A stretch of 64,000 nt of DNA from Rhodopseudomonas palustris (GCF_034479375.1 NZ_CP140155.1:1054001-1118000); one strand, 5' to 3'. Positions 35,438-43,998 are shown, counted from the first letter of the stretch. Program-made: numbers and translations. Notes: generated from the letters alone by a model not told the origin.

Positions 35438-35802
35438 CCGATACGATCGAAGCCAAGGCCAATATGCAGACCGTCTCGGCGCTGCCGCCCGAGGAGACCG
35501 AGCGGCTCGGCACCGAGATCGTCGCGGCGCTGAAGACGGTGTTCGACCCGGAAATCCCGGCCGACATCTACGAACTCGGCCTGATCTACAAGGTCGAGAT
35601 CAAGGACGACCGCACCGTCGACGTCGACATGACGCTGACGACGCCGAACTGCCCGGCGGCGGCGGAACTGCCGACCATGGTCGAGAACGCGGTCGCCACC
35701 GTGCCGGGCGTCGGCGTGGTCAACGTCGCGATCGTCTGGGAGCCGCCGTGGACGCCGGAGCGGATGAGCGACGAGGCGCGGCTCGTGCTGAATATGTGGT
35801 GA
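35434..35802 (+). CDS. sufT: SufT-like DUF59/MIP18 family protein
   Basis: A 122-residue protein with TVFDPEIPADIYELGLIYKV and TLTTPNCPAAAELPTMVE, the DUF59 (MIP18) signature including the conserved Cys in PNCP. SufT proteins help mature Fe–S proteins, possibly under high demand. It overlaps sufS by four bases. A palindromic repeat separates it from sufA. Confidence 0.93.
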   Translation: MTDTIEAKANMQTVSALPPEETERLGTEIVAALKTVFDPEIPADIYELGLIYKVEIKDDRTVDVDMTLTTPNCPAAAELPTMVENAVATVPGVGVVNVAIVWEPPWTPERMSDEARLVLNMW

Positions 35803-35811
35803 GACGATTGG

Positions 35812-35935
35812 CCGTCATTGCGAGGAGCGGAGCGACGAAGCAATCCAGTGCCGCGCGTGTGCCGCCCCTGGATTGCTTCGCGGAGCCTGTGCCCGGCCGG
35901 CGCGGAGCGCCGATCCGGGTGCTCGCAATGACGGG
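35812..35935. repeat. Dispersed palindromic repeat, family A, inside the suf operon
   Basis: CCGTCATTGCGAGGAGCGG at the left and GCTCGCAATGACGG at the right. The right arm is interrupted by an extra GC-rich segment (CCCGGCCGGCGCGGAGCG…), a variant seen in longer members. Lies between the sufT-like gene and sufA. Confidence 0.88.
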
Positions 35936-35997
35936 ACTGACTGAGAAGAACAATGTCACACACGGGCGGCCTTGAACCGCCACGAGGACGTGAACAC

Positions 35998-36402
35998 ATG
36001 TCGGAGATGACACAGCTTTCCAACACCGAAAAGCCCGCTCGCCGGCCGCGCCCGCAGGTGATGCGCCTGACCGACGCTGCCGCGACCCGCGTCAAGGACC
36101 TGATGTCGCGCGCCGACAGCGAGATCGTCGGACTGCGCGTCGGCATCAAGAACGGCGGCTGCGCCGGCCAGTCCTACACCGTCGAATACGCCCACGATCT
36201 GAAGGCGAGCGACGAGGTGATCGAGGACAAGGGCGTCAAGATCCTGATCGACCCCAAGGCCGTGCTGTTCCTGCTCGGCACCGAGATGGACTACAAGGCC
36301 GACAGGATGCAGGCGCAGTTCGTGTTCAACAATCCGAACCAGATCTCGGCCTGCGGCTGCGGCGAGTCGGTCGAATTGCAGCCGGCCAAGATCGACGGCT
36401 GA
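35998..36402 (+). CDS. sufA: A-type Fe–S carrier (SufA-like)
   Basis: A 134-residue HesB/IscA-family protein. The three cluster cysteines are Cys55 (GGCAGQ), Cys119 and Cys121 (ACGCGES), giving the Cys-x(n)-Cys-Gly-Cys pattern. It would receive an Fe–S cluster from SufBC2D and deliver it to target enzymes. ATG at 35998 follows CGAGGA; an upstream in-frame ATG at 35953 would add residues with no family match. It closes the suf gene set and is followed by a short hairpin. Confidence 0.92.
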   Translation: MSEMTQLSNTEKPARRPRPQVMRLTDAAATRVKDLMSRADSEIVGLRVGIKNGGCAGQSYTVEYAHDLKASDEVIEDKGVKILIDPKAVLFLLGTEMDYKADRMQAQFVFNNPNQISACGCGESVELQPAKIDG

Positions 36403-36420
36403 GCGTAGCCCGGCAGCCTC

Positions 36421-36441
36421 GCCCGGCGTTCGACGCCGGGC
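36421..36441 (+). terminator. Hairpin after sufA, terminator-like without T-run
   Basis: GCCCGGCG (36421–36428), loop TTCGA, CGCCGGGC (36434–36441): an 8-bp perfect stem 18 bp after the sufA stop. No T-run follows, so termination may need Rho, or the hairpin may protect the mRNA end. Confidence 0.45.
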
Positions 36442-36559
36442 CTCGATAGAAAACATCGAAAAACGATCGCTTCGCTCCAGTGCTGCAGCGGCATTAATCC
36501 GGCTTTAAGTTCCAGTTGCGAAGACCTTGCAGGTATTATTTGCAGGGGAGAGCTTCGGT

Positions 36560-38521
36560 ATGAAGCGTCGGGATTTTCTGTTGGGCGCCGCGGCGCTGGG
36601 CCTTGGCGGGCCGATCCTCGGCAAGGCGGCGATCTCGTCGCTGCACGCGCAACAGCCGGCGCCGCAGGGCGCCAAAATCGCCAAGGTCGCGGTCTTCCCG
36701 GCGATCGGCTTCTCGCGCGTCGGCAATGCCGACGATTGGTTTCTCGCCCCCGAAGTCCCCGGCCTTTTGTCCGAGCCCGACGGCGGTTTCAAGGATCCGC
36801 GCGGCCGCATCAAGAAGCAGGTGCAGCGCTTCCGGCTGTTCGGCTACGACGATCAGGGCCGCGTGGTCCGCGAGATCGACGCTACGCAGGCGAAGTGGAG
36901 CGTGCACGTCGCCAACACCAAGGCCTCCTGGTACGGCTTCGTCAACGCGATGGATCAGGGCGCAGCCGCACCGGGCGTGCCGGGCGCGCAGCGCAACGCC
37001 TTCATCGCGCTCGACAAGCGCGAGGCGATGCTGTGCATCGATCCCGGCGCGGTGGCGATTTCCGGCGCCTCGGTGAACGGCGCGGGCGGCGACGACAATT
37101 ATCGCATGAAGGGCCGGTTCTGGCAGACGCTCGACGTGCCGCTCGGCCATCTGCGCACCGACGACAAGGGCCGCCTGCTGGTGTTCGCCGCCGACGGCGT
37201 GTCGCGCTCCTCGCTGCCGCAGAATCCGGTGCGCGACTTCACCAACAATGACGGCTGGCACGACGACTGGGCCGACGGCTGGGTCAAGGCCAGCGTCAGC
37301 ATCGACGGCGCGAGCGTCGACTGCGAACCGGCGTGGGTCGTGTGCTGCGGGCCGAAATTCGCGCCGCAGCTCGAACCGATCGTGACGCTGTACGATGCCG
37401 CGCGCGAGGCGATGATCGCCTCCGGCCAATTGCAGGCGCCGGCCGACAAGGTCTCGTTCCGCCGCGACGTGCTGCCGATCCTGCGCCGCGCCGGCGCGAT
37501 GCAATGGGTCGCGGCGGCGTCGTTCCTGGGCGCGGCGTGGCACGACGTCGGCGACCTGTCCGACCCCGCGATCATCGAAACGCTGGCCAAGCCGACTGCT
37601 GATACCAGGGCGGCGCGCAAGAAGGTGTTCGACATCTTCCGCAGGCCGGGCGGCGAGGATCAGCGCGCCTATGCGGTGCCGATCATGCTCGGCGACGGCG
37701 TCAACTATCCGGACAGCCGGCATTCGTGGCTGGCGCTGACGCCGACGCAATATCGCGTGCTGGAGCTGTGGGCCGACGGCAAGTTCGAGGCGGACTACGC
37801 CAACGCCGCCGCGGATGCGGTGAAGACGCTCGACGATCTGCCGGTCGAACTGCGGCCCGAAGCGATGACGCGCGCGGCGCTCGACGCCTGCTCCGGCGGC
37901 GCGTTTCATCCCGGCGTCGAGATCACCTGGCCGATCCGCCACAAGGCGCTGTATCGCGGCCCCGACGAGACCAGATTGCCGTTCCGGATCGCGCTGTCGA
38001 ACCGCAGATCGCTCAATCAGGATCTCGGGCTGCAGCTCAATCCGGTCAACGTCTTCGCCGGCAATCCGGACAAGCCGGATCAGGGCGCGCCGATCGGCCC
38101 GCAGGCGCCGGGCGATCTGACGCGCTGGATGGGCGTGCCATGGCAGGGCGACGCGTTCAGTTGCCAGGCGGTGCTGACCGCGTCGGGCTTCCCGACGCCG
38201 GTGTGGTGGCCGGCGCTGCTGCCGGTCGATGTGCTGCCCGAGGCGTTCTACAAGCAGATGATGCGCACCGATCTCTCCGCAGAGGAGCGGCTGCGGTTCT
38301 ATCACACGCGCGTGCCGTGGGCGCGCGGCGCGGCCGGCATCGGCCTGCATGTCGAGGCCGGCTACACCGACGGCCTGCGGCGGATGATCGAGCTGTGGAC
38401 GCGGATGGGCGTGGTGGTGAAGCGGCCCGGGCCGAAGGGGCTGGCCGGCGTGCCGGAGCAGGTGTTCGTCGAGGTGCAGCGCGGCTCGATGGACATCGTC
38501 GAGCCGAACCCGCAGCGCTAA
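36560..38521 (+). CDS. LodA/GoxA-family CTQ-dependent amine/amino-acid oxidase with Tat signal
   Basis: A 653-residue protein of the LodA family, quinoprotein oxidases (lysine 6-oxidase, glycine oxidase) whose cofactor is cysteine tryptophylquinone made from their own Cys and Trp. Recognisable features are GDLTRWMGVPWQ (518–529), VWWPALLPVDVLPEAFYKQM and MIELWTRMGVV. LodA is reported to have Asp512 and Cys516 at its active site; the same spacing is met by Asp531 and Cys535 (DAFSC), with Trp613 (or Trp587) as candidate partner. The N-terminus MKRRDFLLGAAALGLGGPIL is a twin-arginine signal, so the folded, matured enzyme is probably exported. Products would be a 2-oxo or aldehyde species, ammonia and H2O2. 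LodB- and RidA-type genes follow directly. Substrate not predictable. Confidence 0.85.
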   Translation: MKRRDFLLGAAALGLGGPILGKAAISSLHAQQPAPQGAKIAKVAVFPAIGFSRVGNADDWFLAPEVPGLLSEPDGGFKDPRGRIKKQVQRFRLFGYDDQGRVVREIDATQAKWSVHVANTKASWYGFVNAMDQGAAAPGVPGAQRNAFIALDKREAMLCIDPGAVAISGASVNGAGGDDNYRMKGRFWQTLDVPLGHLRTDDKGRLLVFAADGVSRSSLPQNPVRDFTNNDGWHDDWADGWVKASVSIDGASVDCEPAWVVCCGPKFAPQLEPIVTLYDAAREAMIASGQLQAPADKVSFRRDVLPILRRAGAMQWVAAASFLGAAWHDVGDLSDPAIIETLAKPTADTRAARKKVFDIFRRPGGEDQRAYAVPIMLGDGVNYPDSRHSWLALTPTQYRVLELWADGKFEADYANAAADAVKTLDDLPVELRPEAMTRAALDACSGGAFHPGVEITWPIRHKALYRGPDETRLPFRIALSNRRSLNQDLGLQLNPVNVFAGNPDKPDQGAPIGPQAPGDLTRWMGVPWQGDAFSCQAVLTASGFPTPVWWPALLPVDVLPEAFYKQMMRTDLSAEERLRFYHTRVPWARGAAGIGLHVEAGYTDGLRRMIELWTRMGVVVKRPGPKGLAGVPEQVFVEVQRGSMDIVEPNPQR

Positions 38522-38525
38522 GCGG

Positions 38526-39629
38526 ATGGACCGCATTGCCATCATCGGCGCCGGCGTGGCGGGATTGGCCGCCGCCCGGCGGCTCGTCCTGGCGGGCCAC
38601 CGTCCGATCCTGATCGCCCCCGATTCAGCGGTGCCGAACCGCGGCGAAACGCTGTCGCCGAAAGCGCTGACATTGCTCGAAGCGCTGCAATGGCCGCACC
38701 TGCTCGACGCCGACAGTACGTTGCCCGGCGACGGCCGGTTCTCGGTCTGGGGCGACGCCACGCTGCGCAAGGCGCCGGACCACGAGGGGCTCGGCTATCA
38801 TCTGGATCGCGCCCAGTTCGAACGGCTGATGCGGACGGCTCTGTTCGCGCACGACCTCGAGCAGGCGCGGACCAGCGTGACCGCGATCGCGCACCGGCCT
38901 GCTTGTGTCGAACTGACGCTCGCCGATCGGGCCGTGATCTCGGCGCCCGCGGTGATCGACTGCACCGGACGCGCGGCGCTGTCGTCCGGGGAGGCCGCGC
39001 AGCGCCGGCGGCTCGACCGCCTGATCGCGGCGTGGCGCGTGCTCGATCTGCCCGACGATGCCGAGACCGTGGCGGCGACGCTGGTCGAAGCGGTGGAACT
39101 CGGCTGGTGGTACATGTCGCCGCTGCCCGGCCGGCGGATGATGCTCGGCCTGTTCACCGACAGCGATCTCGTCCCAACCGGCGTCGCGCAGGACGGCGTG
39201 CGCTGGGCCGGCCTCGCAGCCGGCACCCGCGCGATCGCGCCGCGGCTCGCGAGCCTCGGGCTGGAGGCGTCCGCGGCGGAGACGCCGCCGGCGATCGCGC
39301 CGGCCGCGTCGATCACCGTCGGCCGTCTCGTCGAGGGCCGCATCGTGCGGGCCGGCGATGCCGCCGCGGCACTCGATCCGATCGGCGCCAACGGCCTCGC
39401 CACCGCGCTGTGGAGCGGCACCCAGGCGGCGGGGGCGGCGCTCGGCCTGGCCAGGGGCGATGCCGACGCCGGCGCAGCCTATGAGCGCGACTATCTGCAG
39501 GGCGTCGCGCATCAGTTCGCGGCCCAGAACGCGATGTACGCCTCGGAGCAGCGCTTCGCCGACGCGCCGTTCTGGCGCCGGCGGCAGATCATCTCGTCCG
39601 AACCCGACCCCAAGGAGAGAACCGCATGA
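38526..39629 (+). CDS. LodB-like FAD-dependent maturase for the CTQ enzyme
   Basis: A 367-residue flavoprotein starting four bases after the oxidase stop. The FAD fingerprint is IIGAGVAGLAAARRL at the N-terminus; RGETLSPKAL and GWWYMSPLPGRRMMLGLFTD match the LodB/tryptophan-halogenase-like group; GDAAAALDPIGANGLATAL is the second FAD motif. In Marinomonas, LodB is needed to form the tryptophylquinone of LodA, probably by hydroxylating the Trp. The lack of a signal peptide places this step in the cytoplasm, which fits export of LodA in folded form by Tat. Overlaps the RidA-type gene by four bases. Confidence 0.83.
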   Translation: MDRIAIIGAGVAGLAAARRLVLAGHRPILIAPDSAVPNRGETLSPKALTLLEALQWPHLLDADSTLPGDGRFSVWGDATLRKAPDHEGLGYHLDRAQFERLMRTALFAHDLEQARTSVTAIAHRPACVELTLADRAVISAPAVIDCTGRAALSSGEAAQRRRLDRLIAAWRVLDLPDDAETVAATLVEAVELGWWYMSPLPGRRMMLGLFTDSDLVPTGVAQDGVRWAGLAAGTRAIAPRLASLGLEASAAETPPAIAPAASITVGRLVEGRIVRAGDAAAALDPIGANGLATALWSGTQAAGAALGLARGDADAGAAYERDYLQGVAHQFAAQNAMYASEQRFADAPFWRRRQIISSEPDPKERTA

Positions 39630-40105
39630 ACCGTCCGCTCCGCGCGCTGCTGATCGCCGCTGCCGGCACCATGGCCTTGCCGGGCATCGCACCGGCGCAG
39701 GACAAGTCCGCCGTGCAGATCATCGCCCCGACCGACAAGACGATCACGCCGAGCGGCACCTGGAGCATGGGCGCCCGCGCCGGCGATTTCGTGTTCATCG
39801 GCGGGATGCGCGGCACCGACCGCGCCACCGGAAAGATGGTCGAGGGCGACGAGGCGCGGGTGCGGCGGATGTTCGACAACATGCTCGCCGCGGCCGAAGC
39901 CGCCGGCGCAACCAGGCACGATGCCGTGCGGCTCACCGTGTTCGTCACCGACGTCGCGAAATATCGGCCGGTGGTCAACAAGGTGCAGAAGGACATCTGG
40001 GGCGACGGCCCGTACCCGCCGCGCACCGTGCTGCAGGTGCCGGCGCTCGATCAGGGCGATATCGCCGAGATCGACGGCACGTTCTATGCGCCGGTGAAGA
40101 AGTAG
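39626..40105 (+). CDS. Exported RidA-family (YjgF/YER057c) imine deaminase
   Basis: A 159-residue protein. Residues 1–25 form a Sec signal peptide ending at PAQ (LRALLIAAAGTMALPGIAPA); the remainder is a RidA fold. Arg133 in PYPPRTVLQVPAL matches the catalytic Arg of RidA, which hydrolyses reactive enamine/imine intermediates of amino-acid oxidation to 2-oxo acids and ammonia. Its start overlaps the preceding gene by ATGA, so the three genes are translationally linked. An exported RidA next to an exported amine oxidase suggests hydrolysis of its imine product in the periplasm (inference). Confidence 0.88.
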   Translation: MNRPLRALLIAAAGTMALPGIAPAQDKSAVQIIAPTDKTITPSGTWSMGARAGDFVFIGGMRGTDRATGKMVEGDEARVRRMFDNMLAAAEAAGATRHDAVRLTVFVTDVAKYRPVVNKVQKDIWGDGPYPPRTVLQVPALDQGDIAEIDGTFYAPVKK

Positions 40106-40116
40106 TCCGCAGCCGG

Positions 40117-40286
40117 TGCCCCGGACGCGGCGCAGCGCGCCGCTCTCCGCGGCGTGGCGCGCTGCAGATCCGGGTCCCGGCTTTCTGTTTCTTGCGCTCG
40201 CCGCGGCTTTTCTGGCCGCCGCTCGAGTAACCGGGGTCCCGGTTCTGCGGAGCAGCGCTTTGCGCTGCGCCGCGCCCGGGACACGG
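40117..40286. repeat. Long imperfect palindrome, family F
   Basis: GCCCCGGACGCGGCGCAGCG at the left and CGCTGCGCCGCGCCCGGGAC at the right, with further internal GATCCGGGTCCCGG and GGGTCCCGG. It fills the 237-bp gap between the RidA-type gene and the TfoX-like gene. The single copy in this window resembles the GC-rich segment inserted into the family A repeat at 35812–35935. Confidence 0.7.
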
Positions 40287-40342
40287 TGGCGAAGCTGTGC
40301 GGAGATGACTATGCTCATCCCCGGAAGAGGCTGGGCCCGCCG

Positions 40343-40750
40343 ATGGATCGTGACTATCTCGCCGATTTGTTCGCGCCGTTCGGGCCGGTGACGATCCGGC
40401 GGATGTTCTCCGGTTTCGGCATTTCCGCCGACGGCATCACCTTCGCGCTGGTGATTCAGGGCACGCTCTATCTGCGCGCCGATGCGGCGACGATCTCCAA
40501 ATACCAGGAAGAGGGCTCGAAGCCTTTCGCTTACACGACCCGCCTGCGGACCGTCACCGTCGCCTCGTACTGGCGACTGCCGGACCGGCTGCTCGACGAG
40601 CCGGACGAACTCGCACAGTGGTCGCGGGAGGCGCTTGCGGCGGCCGAGCGGGCGAAGGCCCTGAAGCCGCGCGCAGCGAAGCGTGCGAAGAAAAAGGTCG
40701 TCCCGAAGCCGAAACGCAAGTCGACTAAACAAAGTCCTGTGACGCGTTGA
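40343..40750 (+). CDS. TfoX/Sxy N-terminal-domain protein
   Basis: A 135-residue protein: MDRDYLADLFAPFGPVTIRR, RMFSGFGISADGITFALV and FAYTTRLRTVTVASYWRLPD match the TfoX_N fold (core about 1–100), followed by a Lys/Arg-rich tail (RAAKRAKKKVVPKPKRKSTK). Stand-alone TfoX_N proteins are found in many proteobacteria; only Sxy/TfoX with the C-terminal domain regulates competence, so no such role is claimed. ATG at 40343 was chosen because the protein starts in the domain there; an AAGAGG lies 12 bases upstream. It is convergent with the diguanylate cyclase. Confidence 0.82.
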   Translation: MDRDYLADLFAPFGPVTIRRMFSGFGISADGITFALVIQGTLYLRADAATISKYQEEGSKPFAYTTRLRTVTVASYWRLPDRLLDEPDELAQWSREALAAAERAKALKPRAAKRAKKKVVPKPKRKSTKQSPVTR

Positions 40751-40782
40751 TGGTCGACGCGTCGATCGTTCGCGCCGTGTGA

Positions 40783-41841
40783 CTACGCCACCTTGGCGGT
40801 TTCGACCTGGCGGAATTCCGGATCGGTCTCGCAGATCACCCGGTTGCGGCCGTTGCGCTTGGCCGAATACAGGCAGGCGTCGGCGCGTTCGATCAGGGCG
40901 TAGGCGTCGTCGTCCGGCTTCAGCGTCGAGACGCCGGCCGACAGCGTCACCCGGCCGAGAATCTCGCCGGTCGACTTCTTCTTCAATTCCTTCGACATCA
41001 CGGTGCGGCGGATGTCGTCGGCGACGACCAGCGCCTGGCGCAACGGCGTGTTCTGCAGCACCACGGCGAATTCCTCGCCGCCGTAGCGCGCCGGAATGTC
41101 CTTGGTCTTGATGTTCTGCTTCAACGTCATCCCGACCAGCCGCAGCACCTGATCGCCGGTGAGGTGGCCGTAATTGTCGTTGAACGATTTGAAGTGATCG
41201 ATATCCATCATCAGCAGCGACAACGGCAGCCGGCTCACGGCGGCGCTGCGCACCGCTTCGTTGACGACGCGATCGAAATGCTTGCGGTTGCCGAGGCCGG
41301 TCAGGGGATCGGTCAGGCTCTCGGCGCTGATCGCCTCCAGGCTGGCCTGCAGATTGGTGATTTCCTGCCGCGAGGTCGACAGCCGCTCTTCGAGGGCGGT
41401 GTTGGCTTCCTGCATCTCGCGGGTCGATGCCACCAGCCGCTCGACGATCGCCTTGATCTGCTCGTGATCGGTGGTGAGCGACAGCTTCTGGCTGGCGCCC
41501 TTCAGATTGTCTCCGAAGGTGGCGGTGGTGCCGAGCGCGTCGCCCAGCAGCGACATCATGTCGTCGATCTCGCTGACGACGCGCGCGCCGATCCGGTCGA
41601 TGCGCTCGTGGGTGCGGCCGTGCGACAGATAGCAGTCGTACAACTGCTCGAGGTCGGAGTCCGACAGCCGGCCTTGCTCCGCCAGCGCGTCGTTGATCGC
41701 CTTGTTCAGCTCCGCATTGTAGCCTGTGGCGTAGACGTACCAGATCTCGTAGTTGCGCGGCATCGCTCCGTGCCGGAGCGCCCGGATCTGGTTCAGCGCG
41801 AGCTCGGCATAGGCCAACGTGCGCTCGTGATCATTCTGCAT
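40783..41841 (-). CDS. Diguanylate cyclase (GGDEF domain)
   Basis: A 352-residue cytoplasmic protein. The N-terminal ~170 residues are helical, with MPRNYEIWYVYATGYN, a conserved stretch in Bradyrhizobiaceae cyclases, and a coiled coil (about 130–172). The GGDEF domain runs from about 173 (SLTDPLTGLGNR) with the metal Asp213 (MMDIDHFKSFND) and the active motif GGEEF at 254–258. The product-inhibition RxxD site is altered to KTKD, so feedback inhibition may be lost or weaker. Start at 41841 fits family N-termini and a GGGGGA upstream. It is on the same strand as rhlE, 112 bp downstream of it. Confidence 0.92.
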   Translation of the reverse strand: MQNDHERTLAYAELALNQIRALRHGAMPRNYEIWYVYATGYNAELNKAINDALAEQGRLSDSDLEQLYDCYLSHGRTHERIDRIGARVVSEIDDMMSLLGDALGTTATFGDNLKGASQKLSLTTDHEQIKAIVERLVASTREMQEANTALEERLSTSRQEITNLQASLEAISAESLTDPLTGLGNRKHFDRVVNEAVRSAAVSRLPLSLLMMDIDHFKSFNDNYGHLTGDQVLRLVGMTLKQNIKTKDIPARYGGEEFAVVLQNTPLRQALVVADDIRRTVMSKELKKKSTGEILGRVTLSAGVSTLKPDDDAYALIERADACLYSAKRNGRNRVICETDPEFRQVETAKVA

Positions 41842-41953
41842 GGCGGCCAGATCCCCCGTCGTCGGGGATCGCCCCCAACCCTCCATCATGGGTTGCAAAG
41901 CTACGTCGCGAGGGTGAATGCCCGGTAAATTTCCGGTGCCGATCGCCCTCGCG

Positions 41954-43531
41954 TCAGCCCCGTGCGCGCACAGGACGCAGAAGGAAGGCGGGCAGATGCG
42001 AGTGGTCGCCCGGCTCGGACGACAGGTCCCGCGCCGGCGGCGCCGACCCGAACGAAGCATGGGCGGCCGGTGCAGCGGCGGCGGGCGCGATCGGAGCGTT
42101 GCGCGGTTCGCGGCGCGGCTTGCGGGCCTCGCGCGGTTCACGGCTCTCGCGCGGTTCACGGGGCTCGCGAACCTCGCGGGCTTCGACCGGCGCCGGCGCA
42201 CGGGCCTCACGCGGCTCGCGGGCAGGGCGCGCTTCACCACGCGCTTCGCCGCGTCCTTCACCACGTCCTTCGCGGCGGGGACCGCGCGATTCGCGGGCCG
42301 GACGGTCTTCGCCACGCGGCTCGCGGCTGCGCGATTCGGACGAGCGCCGCGACGACCGCGCGGGCCGCTCGGTGCGTTCGGTCTGCTCCTCGTCGGCGTC
42401 GCCGGCCGGGCCGGCGTCGACGCGGGGAATCTCCTTGCCGATCAGCTTTTCGATCGCGGCGATCGATTTCTGGTCGGACGGCGCGACGATCGAGATCGCG
42501 GTGCCGAGCCGGCCGGCGCGGCCGGTGCGGCCGACGCGGTGGACGTAGTCGTCGGGATGATGCGGCACGTCGAAATTGAAGACGTGGCTGACTTCCGGAA
42601 TATCGAGGCCGCGTGCGGCGACGTCGGAGGCCACCAGGATCGGCAATTCGCCCTTGCGGAAGGCTTCGAGGGCTGCGGTGCGCGCGCTCTGGTCCATGTC
42701 GCCGTGCAGCGCGCCGACGCTGAAGCCGTGCTTCTGCAACGATTTCGCCAGCAATGCCACTTCGCGCTTGCGGTTGCAGAAGATGATCGCGTTCTGCAGA
42801 TCGGTGGCGGCGCGGATCAGGCGGCGCAGCGTCTCGCGCTTCTCGTGCGGCTCGCGACCGCAGGGGACCTGCGACTGCGCCACCGTCACGGCGGTCGACG
42901 CCGGCTTGCTGACTTCGATCTTTTCGGGATTGTGCAGGAAGGTCTCGGTGACGCGGCGGATTTCCGGCGGCATCGTCGCGGTGAAGAACAGCGTCTGGCG
43001 GGTGAACGGCACCAGCTTGCAGACCCGTTCGATGTCCGGAATGAAGCCCATGTCGAGCATGCGGTCGGCTTCGTCGATGATCAGCATCTCGACGCCGGTG
43101 AGCAGCAGGCCGCCGCGTTCGGTGTGGTCGAGCAGGCGGCCGGGCGTGGCGATCAGCACGTCGACGCCGCGGGTCAGTTTGAGATCCTGATCGCCGAACG
43201 AGACGCCGCCGATCAGCAAAGCGACGTTGAGCTTTTGCCCGGCGCCGTATTTGTCGAACTGTTCCTTGACCTGGGCGGCGAGTTCGCGGGTCGGCTCGAG
43301 GATCAGGGTTCGCGGCATCCGCGCGCGGGCGCGGCCCTTTTCCAGCATCGTCAGCATCGGCAGCACGAAGGCCGCGGTCTTGCCGGTGCCGGTCTGGGCG
43401 ATGCCGAGGACGTCTCGCCGGGCGAGCACGTGGGGGATCGCCTGTTCCTGGATCGGAGTGGGGGTCGTGTAACCGCTTGCCGCGACAGCGGAGAGGACCT
43501 TGTCTGAAAGGCCGAGATTGGAAAAGGACAT
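41954..43531 (-). CDS. rhlE: DEAD-box RNA helicase, RhlE-like, with Arg/Glu-rich tail
   Basis: A 525-residue helicase. Motifs: PTPIQEQAIP (Q motif), AQTGTGKTAAF (I), PTRELAAQV (Ia), TPGRLLD (Ib), DEADRM (II), FTAT (III), ARGLDIPEVSHV (V) and HRVGRTGR (VI). The core ends near 370; the last ~150 residues are a disordered stretch of EPRE/ARE/REPR repeats, basic and acidic alternating, as in RhlE proteins that bind RNA or the degradosome. It unwinds short RNA duplexes during ribosome assembly or mRNA decay. AGAGGC lies a few bases before the ATG. The start is close to a long untranslated gap. Confidence 0.95.
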   Translation of the reverse strand: MSFSNLGLSDKVLSAVAASGYTTPTPIQEQAIPHVLARRDVLGIAQTGTGKTAAFVLPMLTMLEKGRARARMPRTLILEPTRELAAQVKEQFDKYGAGQKLNVALLIGGVSFGDQDLKLTRGVDVLIATPGRLLDHTERGGLLLTGVEMLIIDEADRMLDMGFIPDIERVCKLVPFTRQTLFFTATMPPEIRRVTETFLHNPEKIEVSKPASTAVTVAQSQVPCGREPHEKRETLRRLIRAATDLQNAIIFCNRKREVALLAKSLQKHGFSVGALHGDMDQSARTAALEAFRKGELPILVASDVAARGLDIPEVSHVFNFDVPHHPDDYVHRVGRTGRAGRLGTAISIVAPSDQKSIAAIEKLIGKEIPRVDAGPAGDADEEQTERTERPARSSRRSSESRSREPRGEDRPARESRGPRREGRGEGRGEARGEARPAREPREARAPAPVEAREVREPREPRESREPREARKPRREPRNAPIAPAAAAPAAHASFGSAPPARDLSSEPGDHSHLPAFLLRPVRARG

Positions 43532-43998
43532 TGAGCCTCTGTTGTCGGCGCAACCTGACCCGGACCGAAACTTCGGAGTTCGGGATCACGCCATTGGTCG
43601 AAACCGCCGCCTTGATTCTGGAAATAGGCTGTCGCGCCCAACCCCGGAGCGGCACGCATAGTTGCACGGGGAAGTCTGATCGCAGACAGACGGCACAACG
43701 GGCATCGCGTTTCGATACCGGGCCGCTTCAAGGCCGGAACATAGGCCTGAATCGGCCAAAGTCAATGCAGCGGCGGATGAAACCGCTCGAAACACTTAAC
43801 GAAACGGCGGTTCTGGCGGGTTTTTGGGCAGCCGGCGGGCGCCTTGGCCGGAGCGACCGCGCGTCGGGCTTGCGGGCGCCGTGGCCGCTGCTCCCGGAAC
43901 GCCTCGCGACAATCCCGGCGCAGCGGTGCCGCGCGCCAGCGTTTCAGGTCGGATCCGCGCGCGGAAGACCTGCGGATTTTGGACGATCAGAGGACTCG
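43532..43998. other. 467-bp gap upstream of rhlE, no gene recognised
   Basis: Nothing convincing is coded here on either strand. It is probably the rhlE promoter and a long 5' leader, as expected for a cold-responsive helicase, but no promoter or cold-shock motif was recognised. The right edge is the terminator of the small gene at 44048–44167. Confidence 0.4.
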
